Source of the DNA: Nonomuraea africana
Lineage (GTDB): Bacteria; Actinomycetota; Actinomycetes; Streptosporangiales; Streptosporangiaceae
NCBI RefSeq assembly: GCF_014873535.1
Contig: NZ_JADBEF010000001.1
Span: 8,866,001-8,930,000, forward strand
DNA length: 64,000 nt
Reading direction: 5' to 3'
The notes below the pieces were generated by a model. It had not been told where the DNA came from and did not search any database. It saw only the letters and a program-made list of their open reading frames with translations. Both the position numbers and the translations under genes were made by a program. Positions 25,225-34,352 of the stretch are shown here, piece by piece; position 1 is the stretch's first letter; each line of letters starts with the position of its first letter.

Positions 25225-26640
25225 TCAGCCCGAAAGATACCCGTCCCTGACATCCCGCCTGCTCAGCTTGCCCGTCGGAGTGCGCGGCAGTCGTGCGCGA
25301 TATTCCACCACCCGCGGATGCTTCAGCTTGGCCAGCCGAGGCGCGCAGTGCCGCAGCAGCTCGGCGGTCAACTCGTCGCCGGGGACGAAGCCGTCGGCCG
25401 GCTGCACCAGCGCCACGATCCGGTGACCCCACTCCTCGTCGGGCACGCCGATGACCGCCACGTCGGCGACGGCCCGATGCCCCATCAGGACGGCCTCGAT
25501 CTCGGCCGGATAGATGTTGACCCCGCCCGAGATGATCAGGTCGGTCCTGCGGTCCAGCAGGAACAGGTAGCCGTCCTCGTCGAGGTAGCCGATGTCGCCG
25601 GGGGTGTAGTCACGCCCACGCATCGCCGCGGCGGTCTTGCCCGGGTCGCCGTGGTACTCGAAGCGGTTGACGCCGCCGATGTAGACCAGTCCGGGCTCGC
25701 CGGGGGCGGCCTCCATGCCGTCGTCGGCGACGATCGTGAAGGACATGCCGTCCAGCGCCCGCCCCACCGTGCCGGGCTTGGCCAGCCACTCCTGCGACGA
25801 GACCATGGTGGCCACGGCCGCCTCCGTCGAGCCGTAGTACTCCCACAGCACGGGGCCCAGCCAGTCGATCATCGCCTGCTTGGTGGCGGGCGGGCACGGC
25901 GCGGCGCCGTGGAAGAGGTGGGTGAGCGAGGACAGGTCGTAGCGCTCCCTGTCCGGCACGGCCAGCAGCCGGTGGAACATCGTCGGCACCATGAAGGCGT
26001 TCGTCACCCGATGGCGCTCGATCAGCTCCAGCGTGCCGACGGCGTCGAACCTCTCCGGGGCGATGATCGCGTGACCGAGGTTGAGCGCCATCATCGCCTG
26101 GCCGTACGGGGCGGAGTGGTAGAGCTGCGAGCACACCAGGTGCACCCCGCCGAACGGCAGCCCGAAGTGCCTCCAGCTCTTGCGCATCAGGATCGGGTAG
26201 AGCTCCTCGGGCGGCAGGTCGAGCAGGCGCCGCCGGACGCCCTTGGGCCTGCCCGTGGTGCCCGAGGTGTAGAGCATCATGGAGCCCGCGCGCCGGTGCG
26301 GCGGCGCGTCCGAAGGCTGATCGTCCACCCACATGGGCTCGTCGAGGACGACCTTCGCGCGGCAGTCGGCCGCGATGTAGGCGATCTCCTCCTCGGTGAA
26401 GTGCCAGTTCACCGGGACGTGGTAGGCGCCGATCTGGTAGGTCGCGAGCATCATGGCCAGCGCCTCGGGGCCGTTGCGCAGCACGGTCACCACCGCGTCG
26501 CCCTGCCCGACCCCGCCCTCGATCAGCGCGTGCGAGAGCCTGTTGGCGCGGATGAGCAGCTCGCCGTAGTTGAGGCCGCCCTCCCCGAGCACGGCGGGAC
26601 GGTCCGGTTCGGCTGCGGCGATCTCGTAGAAGCCCCTCAT
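25225..26640 (-). CDS. Acyl-CoA synthetase (AMP-binding, FadD/bile-acid-CoA-ligase type)
   Basis: 471 residues from ATG at 26640; the frame runs further upstream but a 17-bp palindrome and a divergent gene lie there. It activates a carboxylic acid with ATP and CoA. The AMP-binding signature MLYTSGTTGRPKGVRRR is at about residue 120. The central Y-x-S/T-T-E motif is WEYYGSTEAA, and the C-terminal domain has GDIGYLDEDGYLFLLDRRTDLIISGG and the catalytic Lys in PTGKLSRRD. It resembles the synthetase at 38499-40028 in the sterol cluster (similar HxxxxH...FHGAAPCPP region), so a steroid or branched acid is a likely substrate. Confidence 0.88.
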   Translation of the reverse strand: MRGFYEIAAAEPDRPAVLGEGGLNYGELLIRANRLSHALIEGGVGQGDAVVTVLRNGPEALAMMLATYQIGAYHVPVNWHFTEEEIAYIAADCRAKVVLDEPMWVDDQPSDAPPHRRAGSMMLYTSGTTGRPKGVRRRLLDLPPEELYPILMRKSWRHFGLPFGGVHLVCSQLYHSAPYGQAMMALNLGHAIIAPERFDAVGTLELIERHRVTNAFMVPTMFHRLLAVPDRERYDLSSLTHLFHGAAPCPPATKQAMIDWLGPVLWEYYGSTEAAVATMVSSQEWLAKPGTVGRALDGMSFTIVADDGMEAAPGEPGLVYIGGVNRFEYHGDPGKTAAAMRGRDYTPGDIGYLDEDGYLFLLDRRTDLIISGGVNIYPAEIEAVLMGHRAVADVAVIGVPDEEWGHRIVALVQPADGFVPGDELTAELLRHCAPRLAKLKHPRVVEYRARLPRTPTGKLSRRDVRDGYLSG

Positions 26641-26652
26641 GCGGGCGACCAT

Positions 26653-26669
26653 ACAGAATGACATTCTGT
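26653..26669. promoter_or_regulatory. Perfect 17-bp palindrome in a divergent promoter
   Basis: ACAGAATG-A-CATTCTGT lies 12 bp before the acyl-CoA synthetase start and 35 bp before the divergent membrane-protein gene. Its shape fits a TetR-family operator. A weaker version, AGAATATGGTTCT, lies at 27616-27628 before the acyl-CoA dehydrogenase gene. Confidence 0.5.
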
Positions 26670-26704
26670 CCAAGGAAGAGCATGAATCACGTAGCCTCAA
26701 GGCC

Positions 26705-27604
26705 ATGGCGCACAATCAGGGACAGGAGCCGTATCAACCCTCCTATGACGCGCCCACCACCCCCTTCCAGCGGGTGGAGGTCTCCTCCGCCGACCAGACG
26801 ATGCGGGTTCCCAAGCCGCCGTCGGCGGGCCCGTTCCGCCCACCGCCCGCGCCGCCGCGCAGGGGGATGATCGCCAGGCTGATCGCGAGCCTGGGTGACG
26901 TGCCGATCAAGCTCGTCTACCTCGTGGCCGCGGTGGTCGCCACCGTGCTCGCGGTGGTCCTGATCTTCGCGCTGTTCTCCGGCGACCAGCCGGACGCCGT
27001 CGAGCCGCAGCTGGCCGAGGTCTCCCCGCCCGCCGCGCCCGCGCCCAGCTCGACGGCCGACGAGCTGGTGCTGACGCCCGCGCCGGAGAGCCTGGCCTTC
27101 CCCGTGCTGCCGGGCAAGGCCAGCAAGGTCGTCGGGAAGATCGAGGACAAGCGAACCGGCCTCACCTATCCCAAGCTCGGCAAGCCGTGGTCGCCCAAGT
27201 CGTTCCCGCCCTTCGTGATCGCCCAGCGGGCCGGCAAGGTGGCGCTCCCGCACACGATGATCGCCTCGGCGCCGCTCCCGATCGCGGCCGACAAGCCCTC
27301 CTCGCTCGCCGACTACCGGGAGCTGGCCGTCAGAGCGGCCCGGTGGTCGCTGCGCAGCCAGCACCCCGAGGGCGGCACGGTCACCTGGACCGGCTCGCAG
27401 AAGCTCGCCGTGGGCAAGGGCTGGATCGTCGGCTTCAGGGTCGACTACACCTTCGGCGGCAAGCGCCAGTCGTCGCAGGCGCTGGCCGCGGTGGTCGACT
27501 CGGGCAAGAAGAAGCCCGCGATGCTGCTCGCCACGATTCCGGAGAGCGGCAAGGGCCACTGGCGCGACCTGAACTCTCTGGTGAAGAGGCTACGTTCGTC
27601 GTAG
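26705..27604 (+). CDS. Single-pass membrane protein of unknown function
   Basis: 299 residues from ATG at 26705. A Pro-rich, cytosolic N-terminus of about 80 residues is followed by one membrane helix (PIKLVYLVAAVVATVLAVVLIFALF, about 86-110). An external Ser/Pro/Ala linker leads to a domain of about 160 residues with VVGKIEDKRTGLTYPKLGKPW and WTGSQKLAVGKGWIVGFRVDYTFGGK. No enzyme motif was recognised. Proteins of this layout are common in actinobacteria and uncharacterised. It lies between two fatty-acid genes and ends 46 bp before the dehydrogenase start. Confidence 0.72.
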   Translation: MAHNQGQEPYQPSYDAPTTPFQRVEVSSADQTMRVPKPPSAGPFRPPPAPPRRGMIARLIASLGDVPIKLVYLVAAVVATVLAVVLIFALFSGDQPDAVEPQLAEVSPPAAPAPSSTADELVLTPAPESLAFPVLPGKASKVVGKIEDKRTGLTYPKLGKPWSPKSFPPFVIAQRAGKVALPHTMIASAPLPIAADKPSSLADYRELAVRAARWSLRSQHPEGGTVTWTGSQKLAVGKGWIVGFRVDYTFGGKRQSSQALAAVVDSGKKKPAMLLATIPESGKGHWRDLNSLVKRLRSS

Positions 27605-27614
27605 AAGCATCCTC

Positions 27615-27639
27615 TAGAATATGGTTCTGGGAAACCATA
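27615..27639 (+). promoter_or_regulatory. -10 box and overlapping inverted repeats before the acyl-CoA dehydrogenase
   Basis: TAGAAT at 27615-27620 is a good -10. Two inverted repeats overlap it: AGAA-TATGG-TTCT (27616-27628) and TATGGTT-CTGGGA-AACCATA (27620-27639). The ribosome binding site AGGAGG follows at 27639-27644. A repressor here would block the start of transcription. Confidence 0.45.
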
Positions 27640-27650
27640 GGAGGCATGTG

Positions 27651-29804
27651 ATGGCGATCGGGTTGAGCGAGGAGCACGAGGCGCTCCGCGAGTCGGTGGC
27701 AGGCTGGGCGGAGCGCAACATCTCCGCCGAGGTCGTGCGCGCCTTCGAGGGCGGGCGTCCGCCGTTCTGGGCGGGCCTGGCCGACCAGGGCCTGCTGGGC
27801 CTGCACCTGCCCGAGGAGTTCGGTGGCTCCGGGTACGGCCTGCTGGAGGCGGCCGTGGCCGTCGAGGCGCTGGCCGAGCGCATGGCTCCGGGCCCGTTCG
27901 TGCCGACCGTGCTGGCCTCCGCGGTCATCGCCGCCTCGGGCTCCGACAAGGCGCGCGCCGAGCTGCTGCCCGGGCTCGCCGACGGCTCGCTGACCGCCGC
28001 GGTCGCCCTGTCGGCCGACCTGACCGGCGACTCGTTCGCCCTCTCCGGTACGGCGCAGCCCGTGCTCGGCGGCGCGATGGCCGACGTGCTCGTGCTGCCC
28101 TTCGGCGGCGCCTGGGTGGCCGTCGACGCCTCACAGGTCCAGATCGAGGAGGTCAGGTCGCTCGACCTCACCAGGGCCGTGGCCAAGGTGACGCTCGACG
28201 CGGTGACCGTACCCGAGGGCAGGGTCCTCGGCGAGGTCGACGTGAAGCACCTCGCGGCGATCATCCTGGGCGCGGAGGCGACCGGGCTGGCGGCCTGGTG
28301 CGTGCGGGCGGCCGCCGACTACGCGAAGGTGCGGGAGCAGTTCGGGCGCCCGATCGGGCAGTTCCAGGGCATCAAGCACAAGCTGTCGCGCATGCTCGTG
28401 GCCCTGGAGCAGGCGCGGGCCACGGTGTGGGACGCCACCAGGGCCGCCGGCGACGAACTCGCCTACGCCGCGGCGATCGCCGGCGTGATGGCGCCCGACG
28501 CCGCCGTGCAGTGCGCCAAGGACGCCATCCAGACCTTCGGCGGCATCGGCTACACCTACGAGCACGACGCGCACCTCTACTACCGCCGGGCGCTCACCCT
28601 CAGGGCGCTGCTCGGCTCGTCGTCCTCGTGTGCGGCCGAGGTCGCCGCCCACGCCCTGGCGGGCGTGCAGCGGCCGATGGAGATCGACCTGCCCGACTCG
28701 GCCGCCGAGCTGCGCTCGTCGATCGCCGCCGAGATCGCCGAGATCGCCCAGCTCTCGGGGGCCGAGCAGAAGCGGGCGCTGGCCGACCGCGGATTCGTGA
28801 TGCCCCACCTGCCCAAGCCGTGGGGGCGCGACGCGGGCCCGTTGGAGCAGGTGCTCATCCAGCAGGAGCTCAAGGCCGCGGGCGTCAAGACCCCCAACAT
28901 GATCATCGGTGCCTGGGTGGTGCCCTCCATCGTCGCCTACGGCACGCGAGAGCAGCAGGAGCGCTTCCTGCCCAAGACGCTCAGCGGCGAGACGATCTGG
29001 TGCCAGCTGTTCTCCGAGCCGGGCGCGGGCTCCGACCTGGCCTCGCTGCAGATGAAGGCCACGCGGGTCGAGGGCGGCTGGACGCTGTCGGGCCAGAAGA
29101 TCTGGACCTCCGTCGCGCACGTCGCCGAGTGGGGCATCTGCATCGCGCGCAACTCCTCCGCCGGCTCCAAGCACGAGGGCATCACCTACTTCCTCGTCGA
29201 CATGAAGTCGCCGGGGGTGACGGTCAGGCCGCTGACCGAGATGACCGGGGAGAACCTCTTCAACGAGGTCTTCCTCGACGACGTCTTCGTGCCCGACTCG
29301 CTGGTCGTCGGGCAGGTGGGCGAGGGCTGGAAGGTGGCCCGCAACACGCTGTCGAACGAGCGCGTGTCGCTCTCGTCGGGCTCGGGCGGCACCGGAGCCT
29401 CGGTGCCCGACCTGCTCGGGCTGGTGTCGCGGCTGGGCAGGCCGCTCACCCCGGCGGAGGAGCAGGCCGTGGCCGCGGTCGTCTGCGAGGGGCACTCGAT
29501 CAACGCGCTGTCGCTGCGGGTGACGCTCAAGCAACTCGCGGGTGCCGAGCCGGGGGCGGACGCCTCGGTGCGGAAGCTGCTGTCGACCTCGCACGCCCAG
29601 CACGTGTCGGAGACGGCCGTCGACCTGCTCGGCGCCGCGGCCGTGGTGGCGGCCGACATGAAGCTGGGCGACGCCGGCTACTGGAACAGGGCGGTGCTGG
29701 CGACCAGGGCGATGACCATCTACGGCGGCACGACGGAGGTGCAGCTCAACATCATCGGCGAGCGCATGCTCGGCCTGCCCAGGGACCCTGAGCCCGGCAA
29801 GTAA
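27651..29804 (+). CDS. Double-headed acyl-CoA dehydrogenase, FadE34/FadE6 type
   Basis: 717 residues from ATG at 27651 with AGGAGG 6 bases upstream. Two acyl-CoA dehydrogenase units are fused: the first spans about 1-370 (ending QTFGGIGYTYEHDAHLYYRRA) and the second about 371-717 (CQLFSEPGAGSDLASLQMKATRVEGGW...GQKIWTS...YGGTTEVQLNIIGERMLGLPRD). Mycobacterial FadE34 (ChsE3) has the same layout and length and acts on the steroid C5 side chain as a single-chain version of an alpha2beta2 enzyme. FadE6 is another homologue of this size. The sterol genes 6-15 kb downstream favour the first. A strong hairpin follows. Confidence 0.87.
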   Translation: MAIGLSEEHEALRESVAGWAERNISAEVVRAFEGGRPPFWAGLADQGLLGLHLPEEFGGSGYGLLEAAVAVEALAERMAPGPFVPTVLASAVIAASGSDKARAELLPGLADGSLTAAVALSADLTGDSFALSGTAQPVLGGAMADVLVLPFGGAWVAVDASQVQIEEVRSLDLTRAVAKVTLDAVTVPEGRVLGEVDVKHLAAIILGAEATGLAAWCVRAAADYAKVREQFGRPIGQFQGIKHKLSRMLVALEQARATVWDATRAAGDELAYAAAIAGVMAPDAAVQCAKDAIQTFGGIGYTYEHDAHLYYRRALTLRALLGSSSSCAAEVAAHALAGVQRPMEIDLPDSAAELRSSIAAEIAEIAQLSGAEQKRALADRGFVMPHLPKPWGRDAGPLEQVLIQQELKAAGVKTPNMIIGAWVVPSIVAYGTREQQERFLPKTLSGETIWCQLFSEPGAGSDLASLQMKATRVEGGWTLSGQKIWTSVAHVAEWGICIARNSSAGSKHEGITYFLVDMKSPGVTVRPLTEMTGENLFNEVFLDDVFVPDSLVVGQVGEGWKVARNTLSNERVSLSSGSGGTGASVPDLLGLVSRLGRPLTPAEEQAVAAVVCEGHSINALSLRVTLKQLAGAEPGADASVRKLLSTSHAQHVSETAVDLLGAAAVVAADMKLGDAGYWNRAVLATRAMTIYGGTTEVQLNIIGERMLGLPRDPEPGK

Positions 29805-29814
29805 GGCCTTCTCA

Positions 29815-29849
29815 TCAAGCCGGGCCTTCGCGATGAAGGCCCGGCTTGA
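29815..29849. terminator. Terminator after the acyl-CoA dehydrogenase gene
   Basis: A perfect 15-bp stem, TCAAGCCGGGCCTTC (29815-29829) and GAAGGCCCGGCTTGA (29835-29849), with loop GCGAT starts 10 bp after the stop. It is shared with the convergent gene ending at 29894. Confidence 0.8.
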
Positions 29850-29893
29850 CGGCTGTCCGGCGTCCGTGCCCGGCTGGATCTTGTGAGCGGCGT

Positions 29894-30322
29894 TCAGGAC
29901 GAGGTCGCGTGCCCGGGCCCGGCGGCGTCGAGGGCTCCGGTGATCTTGCGGGCCATCTCCGCCATGGTGGGGCTGGGCTCGCCCTGGTGGGTCCGGGCGG
30001 CTGCTTCGATGGCGACGATGACGGTGCTGCGGAAGTTGTCGGCCTCTGCCGGAGCCTGCTTCTTGAGCAGGCTCATGGCCGCCGTCAGGGCCGGCAGCAC
30101 CTGGTCGGCGAGTTCGGCCACGGACTTGCCGTACTTCACGCCCTTGGGCGCCTTGGTGACCACGTGCCCGACCAGACCGGTCGAGGAGGTCAGGGCGATG
30201 GAGCCGTGGGTGGCGACCTTGTGGGCCGAGCCGGCGGCACCAGCGGCGGACATCAGCGAGACGGCGCCCCACGCCGCGGTCCGCAGGGTGAGCTTGTCCT
30301 GGTCGGTAAGGGTGATGGACAT
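29894..30322 (-). CDS. Conserved protein of unknown function
   Basis: 142 residues from ATG at 30322, chosen for AAAGGAG at 30338-30332; the frame extends upstream without a better start. It begins SITLTDQDKLTLRTAAWGAVSLMSAAGAAGSAHKVATHGS, Gly/Ala-rich and moderately hydrophobic, then a helical part with VAELADQVLPALTAAMSLL and AEADNFRSTVIVAIEAAA. It is not an obvious membrane protein and no domain was recognised. A clean ribosome binding site and codon pattern support it as a real gene. Confidence 0.65.
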   Translation of the reverse strand: MSITLTDQDKLTLRTAAWGAVSLMSAAGAAGSAHKVATHGSIALTSSTGLVGHVVTKAPKGVKYGKSVAELADQVLPALTAAMSLLKKQAPAEADNFRSTVIVAIEAAARTHQGEPSPTMAEMARKITGALDAAGPGHATSS

Positions 30323-30554
30323 GGTGGCGTGCTCCTTTGAATCTGTTACGAAATTCGATTGAACGGACGGATGGTGGAACGCGGGTCCTGGTGGTGCCCG
30401 CCCGAGGCCGCAATGGCTGAACCGTTCATGGCATCCACCATCGCCGACCGCTCTGATACCGGGCCGTCGCCGTGCTGACGCGGCCGCTGACACGACACCG
30501 CATCTCGCTGGTCAGGCGAACGTGTGGGATATTCGGCGGATGCTACGGCGACCC

Positions 30555-30953
30555 TCTGCAACAACGCGGGCATCCAGATTCCGCCCAGCGATGCCGCCGA
30601 CGAACCCGCCGACAGGTTCGAACGCGTCAACGCCTTCAGCCTGCGCGGTGTCCGGGCCGGCATGAAGCACGAACTGCGGCACATGCGCGCACAAGGCAGC
30701 GGAGCCGACCGCTCCTCCCTCGGCGGGCTCGTTTCGGCATCCCCCGGCCGTGCCTCCTATCCCGCCTCCAAACACGGAGTCATCAGCCTGACCAGCGGCG
30801 CCGTCCTCGAATACGCCCCGCGCAACATCCGCATCAACGCCGTCTGCCCCGGCACCATCGACACCCCCATGGTCAGCGTCGTGATCGCCAAGGAGAGCTC
30901 GACCGCGCCGAGGCCGAAGCCAACCAGCCCAGCAACCGGCTCGGGACGTCGCC
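30555..30953 (+). pseudogene. Broken short-chain dehydrogenase/reductase
   Basis: The middle of an SDR can be read from about 30555: CNNAGI, then YPASKHGVISLTSG (the catalytic Tyr-x-x-x-Lys) and RINAVCPGTIDTPM. The N-terminal Rossmann part with the NAD motif is missing. Near 30895 the frame breaks: the expected continuation, ELDRAEAEANQPSNRLGT, is in another frame (30899-30952). The C-terminus is cut where the next regulator gene begins at 30967. Truncation at both ends plus a frameshift mark it as a dead remnant and a recombination scar. Confidence 0.8.
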
Positions 30954-30966
30954 ACGGTTCGGCACA

Positions 30967-33900
30967 ATGACTGATGTGAGAGTCGGATTGCTCGGACCGT
31001 TCGAGGTCAGGAACCGCGATGGGGCCGTGGTGGAGGTTCCTGGGATTCGGCTGCGCGCGCTGCTGGCCGCACTCGCCCTCGAACCTGGCCGGATCGTCAC
31101 GCGTGCGAGGCTGGTGGACTGGATTTGGGGGCAACGGCCGCCCGCGGACGAAGTGAATGCCGTGCAGGCGTTGGTGTCCAGGCTGCGCAGGGTGTTGCCG
31201 GACGGTGTGATCGAGGCGGAGTCCGGCGGCTACCGGCTGGCCGTGGCTCCTGACGCCGTGGACGTGTGCCGGTTCGAGCACCTGGTCGGCCAGGCCCGTG
31301 CCGCCGAGCCTGCGGCGCGGGCGGATCTGCTGCGCTCGGCCTTGGCATTGTGGCGCGGTACGGCCATGGCGGACATCGCACTGCGAGACAGCGATGCGTT
31401 CGACGCCGCTGTCGCACGTCTGGACGAACTCCACGTCGCCGCGCTCGGGGATCGGGTGGATGCGGACATTCGCCTCGGCCGTGGCTCGGAGCTGGTCTCC
31501 GAGCTGACCGAGCTGGTCGCCGCGTATCCACTGCGGGAGGGGTTCGTGGCGGCCTTGATGCGAGCGCTCGCCGAGGCGGGGCGTGGGAATGAGGCATTGA
31601 CCCTCTTCCAGCGGACACGCGAGCTGCTCGCTGAGGAGCTGGGCACCGATCCGTCGGCCGAGCTTTCCGCGCTGCACACCGCGTTGCTGCGGGGCGAGCT
31701 GGGCGAACGGGCGGAGAACCGCAGGACGAACCTGCGCGCCGAGCTGACGAGTTTCGTCGGCAAGGACGGTGACGTCGGCGCGGTCGCCGGTCTGGCCATC
31801 AATCACCGGCTGGTCACCTTGACGGGGGCGGGTGGCTCCGGCAAGACAAGGCTGGCCACGGAGGCCGCGCGGACGATGCTCGCCGAACTGCCGGATGGGG
31901 CCTGGCTGGTCGAACTGGCCGCGGTGCAGGCAGGCGGTGAGCTGGCGCAGGCCGCCCTTACCGCGATCGGCCTGCGTGACCAGGCACTGCTCGGTGACGC
32001 GCGGGGTGGGGAACCGATGGATCGGCTCATCGCCGCGCTCCGGGAGCGCGCGATCTTGCTGATCCTGGACAACTGCGAGCACGTGATCGAGGCGGCAGCG
32101 GCATTCGCGGATCGGCTTCTGGGGGAGTGCCGGAGGCTGCGGGTTCTGGCCACGAGCAGGGAACCGCTCGGTATCACCGGGGAGGTGCTGTGGCAGGTCG
32201 AGCCACTCGCGCTGCCCGCGAAGGGAGCGGACCCCGCCGAGGTCGGGTCCTCGCCAGCGGTGCGGTTGCTGCGGGACCGCGCGGGTCTGGTGCGCAAGGA
32301 CATCGGCTCCGACGCGCACACCTTGTCGGCCATGGCGCGGATCTGCCGGGCGCTCGACGGGATGCCGCTGGCGATCGAACTGGCCGCGGCACGACTGCGC
32401 ACCATGTCCGTCGATCAGTTGGCGCGTCGGCTCGATGACCGCTTCCGGCTGTTGACCAGCGGGAGCCGTACGGCGCTTTCCCGGCACAAGACGCTGCGCG
32501 CGGTCGTGGACTGGAGCTGGGAGCTGTTGACCGAGGCCGAACGTGGCGTGCTGCGGCGGTTGTCGGTGTTCTCCGGCGGGGCGAGCCTGGAAGCGGCAGA
32601 ACGGGTGTGCGGGGACGAGGCATTCGCCGGGGAGCAGGTGCTCGACCTGCTGACGGCGTTGATCGAGAAGTCGCTGCTGCTCGCCGACGGCGAGGACACG
32701 CCGCGCTACCGGATGCTCAACACCATCAGGGAGTACGCGGGACACCGGCTGGCCGAAGCCGGGGAGAGCGAGCCGGCGCGCCGGGCGCACCTTGCCTACT
32801 TCACCGAGTTGGCCGAGACGGCCGAGCCGTACCTGCGTCGGGCCGAGCAGTTGGAATGGCTGGCCACGCTCGAGGCCGAGCACGACAACATCAGTGCGGC
32901 CCTGCGCGGGGCGATCGCCGAGGGATGGGCCCAGGAGGCGATGCGGCTCGTCGCGGCCGTGGGCTGGTACTACTTCCTCAGCGGGCACAGGACCGAGGGC
33001 ACCGAGTTGAGCATCGCGGCGGCCTCGCTGCCCGGTGAGGTCTCCGATGAGACGCGGGCGATGGCGTACGCCATCGTGACCATATTCGTGACCTCCGGGC
33101 CCGGCCGCGATCAGTACCAGGCGCGGGAGTGGATCCAGGAGGCGCACCGGTTCATCCAGCGCAGCGGGTATCGCAACCCGCTGCTCGGGTTCGTCGCGCC
33201 GCTGGAGCGGATGCTGCAGGAGCCGACGGGGTTCCTGCCCGCGTTCGAGCCGCTCATCGCCGACGACGATCCGTGGGTGCGCGCGCAGGCCAGGCTCACT
33301 CGTGGCCGACTGCGGCTCACGCTCGGCGGCGACGAGACCGACGTGGACATCGACGCCGACATCGCCCTTGGCGAGTTCCGCACGCTGGGTGACCGGTGGG
33401 GGATCTCGTTGGCGCTGACCTTCCTGGCCGATCGGCTCGCCATGCGCGGCGAGTTGGCACGCGCGTGTGAGCACTACGAAGAGGCGGCTGTGGCGCTGAC
33501 CGAGGTGGGCGCGACCGAGGACGTGGTCGTCCTGCGGGCGCGGCAGGCTCAGCTGTACTGGCTACTCGGCGATGAGCGATCGAGCACGTCCGCCATGGCA
33601 GAAGCGCAGCGGTACGCGGACGGGATCGCCTGGCCGGACACGCTTGCCGAGCTGGAGCTTTCGAAGGCGCAGCTGGCGCGCTGGCGCGGCGAGCCGGACA
33701 AGGCACACCAGCACCTGGCCACGGTGCGGGCGATGCCCGGCAACGAGGAACTCAGCGAATTGGCCCGCGCCAGGACCATGGATCTGTACGGCTACCTCAC
33801 CGAGGATCTCGACAAGGCCCGCGCGCATCGGACCGAGGCGTTCCGCGCGGCTGTGGCGACGACGTATCCACCGCTGATCGCCGAGGTGTTGATCGGGATC

Positions 33901-34119
33901 GCGGATCTCGCGCTACGCCAGGGACAGGACGAGCAGGCCGTGCAACTGCTCGCGGCAAGCGACGGCGTGCGCGGTACGCCGGATCGTTCGCAGCCGGACT
34001 TTTCCAGGATCACAGCGGAAACGCGAGATCGCCTCGGTGAAACCGTGTTCACTGAGGCGACCCGTGCCGGCCGGGAGCGGGATTGGCGTGAGCTGGCCGA
34101 GATCACGCTCGCTTCGTGA
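30967..34119 (+). CDS. SARP-STAND-TPR regulator (third copy)
   Basis: 1,050 residues from ATG at 30967. The domain order matches the first copy (14799-17867): winged helix (VRVGLLGPFEVRNRDG...LRALLAALALEPGRIV), BTAD, STAND ATPase with Walker A LTGAGGSGKTR near 284 and LLILDNCEHV near 364, LATSREPLGITGE, GMPLAIELAAARLR, then a TPR half. The two proteins are plainly homologous throughout. Codons here use more TTG, GCA and A/T-ending triplets than the surroundings. With an SDR remnant on one side and an ABC-permease remnant on the other, this suggests arrival by recombination. The target genes are unknown; it may once have governed the broken exporter. Confidence 0.88.
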   Translation: MTDVRVGLLGPFEVRNRDGAVVEVPGIRLRALLAALALEPGRIVTRARLVDWIWGQRPPADEVNAVQALVSRLRRVLPDGVIEAESGGYRLAVAPDAVDVCRFEHLVGQARAAEPAARADLLRSALALWRGTAMADIALRDSDAFDAAVARLDELHVAALGDRVDADIRLGRGSELVSELTELVAAYPLREGFVAALMRALAEAGRGNEALTLFQRTRELLAEELGTDPSAELSALHTALLRGELGERAENRRTNLRAELTSFVGKDGDVGAVAGLAINHRLVTLTGAGGSGKTRLATEAARTMLAELPDGAWLVELAAVQAGGELAQAALTAIGLRDQALLGDARGGEPMDRLIAALRERAILLILDNCEHVIEAAAAFADRLLGECRRLRVLATSREPLGITGEVLWQVEPLALPAKGADPAEVGSSPAVRLLRDRAGLVRKDIGSDAHTLSAMARICRALDGMPLAIELAAARLRTMSVDQLARRLDDRFRLLTSGSRTALSRHKTLRAVVDWSWELLTEAERGVLRRLSVFSGGASLEAAERVCGDEAFAGEQVLDLLTALIEKSLLLADGEDTPRYRMLNTIREYAGHRLAEAGESEPARRAHLAYFTELAETAEPYLRRAEQLEWLATLEAEHDNISAALRGAIAEGWAQEAMRLVAAVGWYYFLSGHRTEGTELSIAAASLPGEVSDETRAMAYAIVTIFVTSGPGRDQYQAREWIQEAHRFIQRSGYRNPLLGFVAPLERMLQEPTGFLPAFEPLIADDDPWVRAQARLTRGRLRLTLGGDETDVDIDADIALGEFRTLGDRWGISLALTFLADRLAMRGELARACEHYEEAAVALTEVGATEDVVVLRARQAQLYWLLGDERSSTSAMAEAQRYADGIAWPDTLAELELSKAQLARWRGEPDKAHQHLATVRAMPGNEELSELARARTMDLYGYLTEDLDKARAHRTEAFRAAVATTYPPLIAEVLIGIADLALRQGQDEQAVQLLAASDGVRGTPDRSQPDFSRITAETRDRLGETVFTEATRAGRERDWRELAEITLAS

Positions 34120-34309
34120 ACGTCGCGCGCGCCCACAGGTAGCCGATCAGCGCGAGCCCCACGCACCAGGCGATCGCCGTGATGGTCGAGCTCGCCGACG
34201 GCGCGCCGGTCAGCAGCCCGCGCAGGGTTTCGATGATCGAGGTGAACGGCTGGTACTCGGCGAATTGCCGCGCACCAGTGCCCATCTTGTCGGCCGGTAC
34301 GAATGCGCG
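34103..34309 (-). pseudogene. C-terminal remnant of a DrrB-type ABC-2 permease
   Basis: About 68 codons, read from AFVPADK to the stop at 34103, match the end of DrrB-like permeases: the motif AFVPAD...FAEYQPFTSIIETLRGLLTG followed by a last membrane helix (AIAWCVGLALIGYLWARATF). The N-terminal five helices are absent and no ATPase gene is nearby. An internal ATG could yield 60 residues, but no function is expected. The 3' end overlaps the convergent regulator by 17 bp. Confidence 0.75.
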
Positions 34310-34352
34310 CCGTAGATGCTCGAGCAGGATCGACGAACCACGGTGCTCGCCG

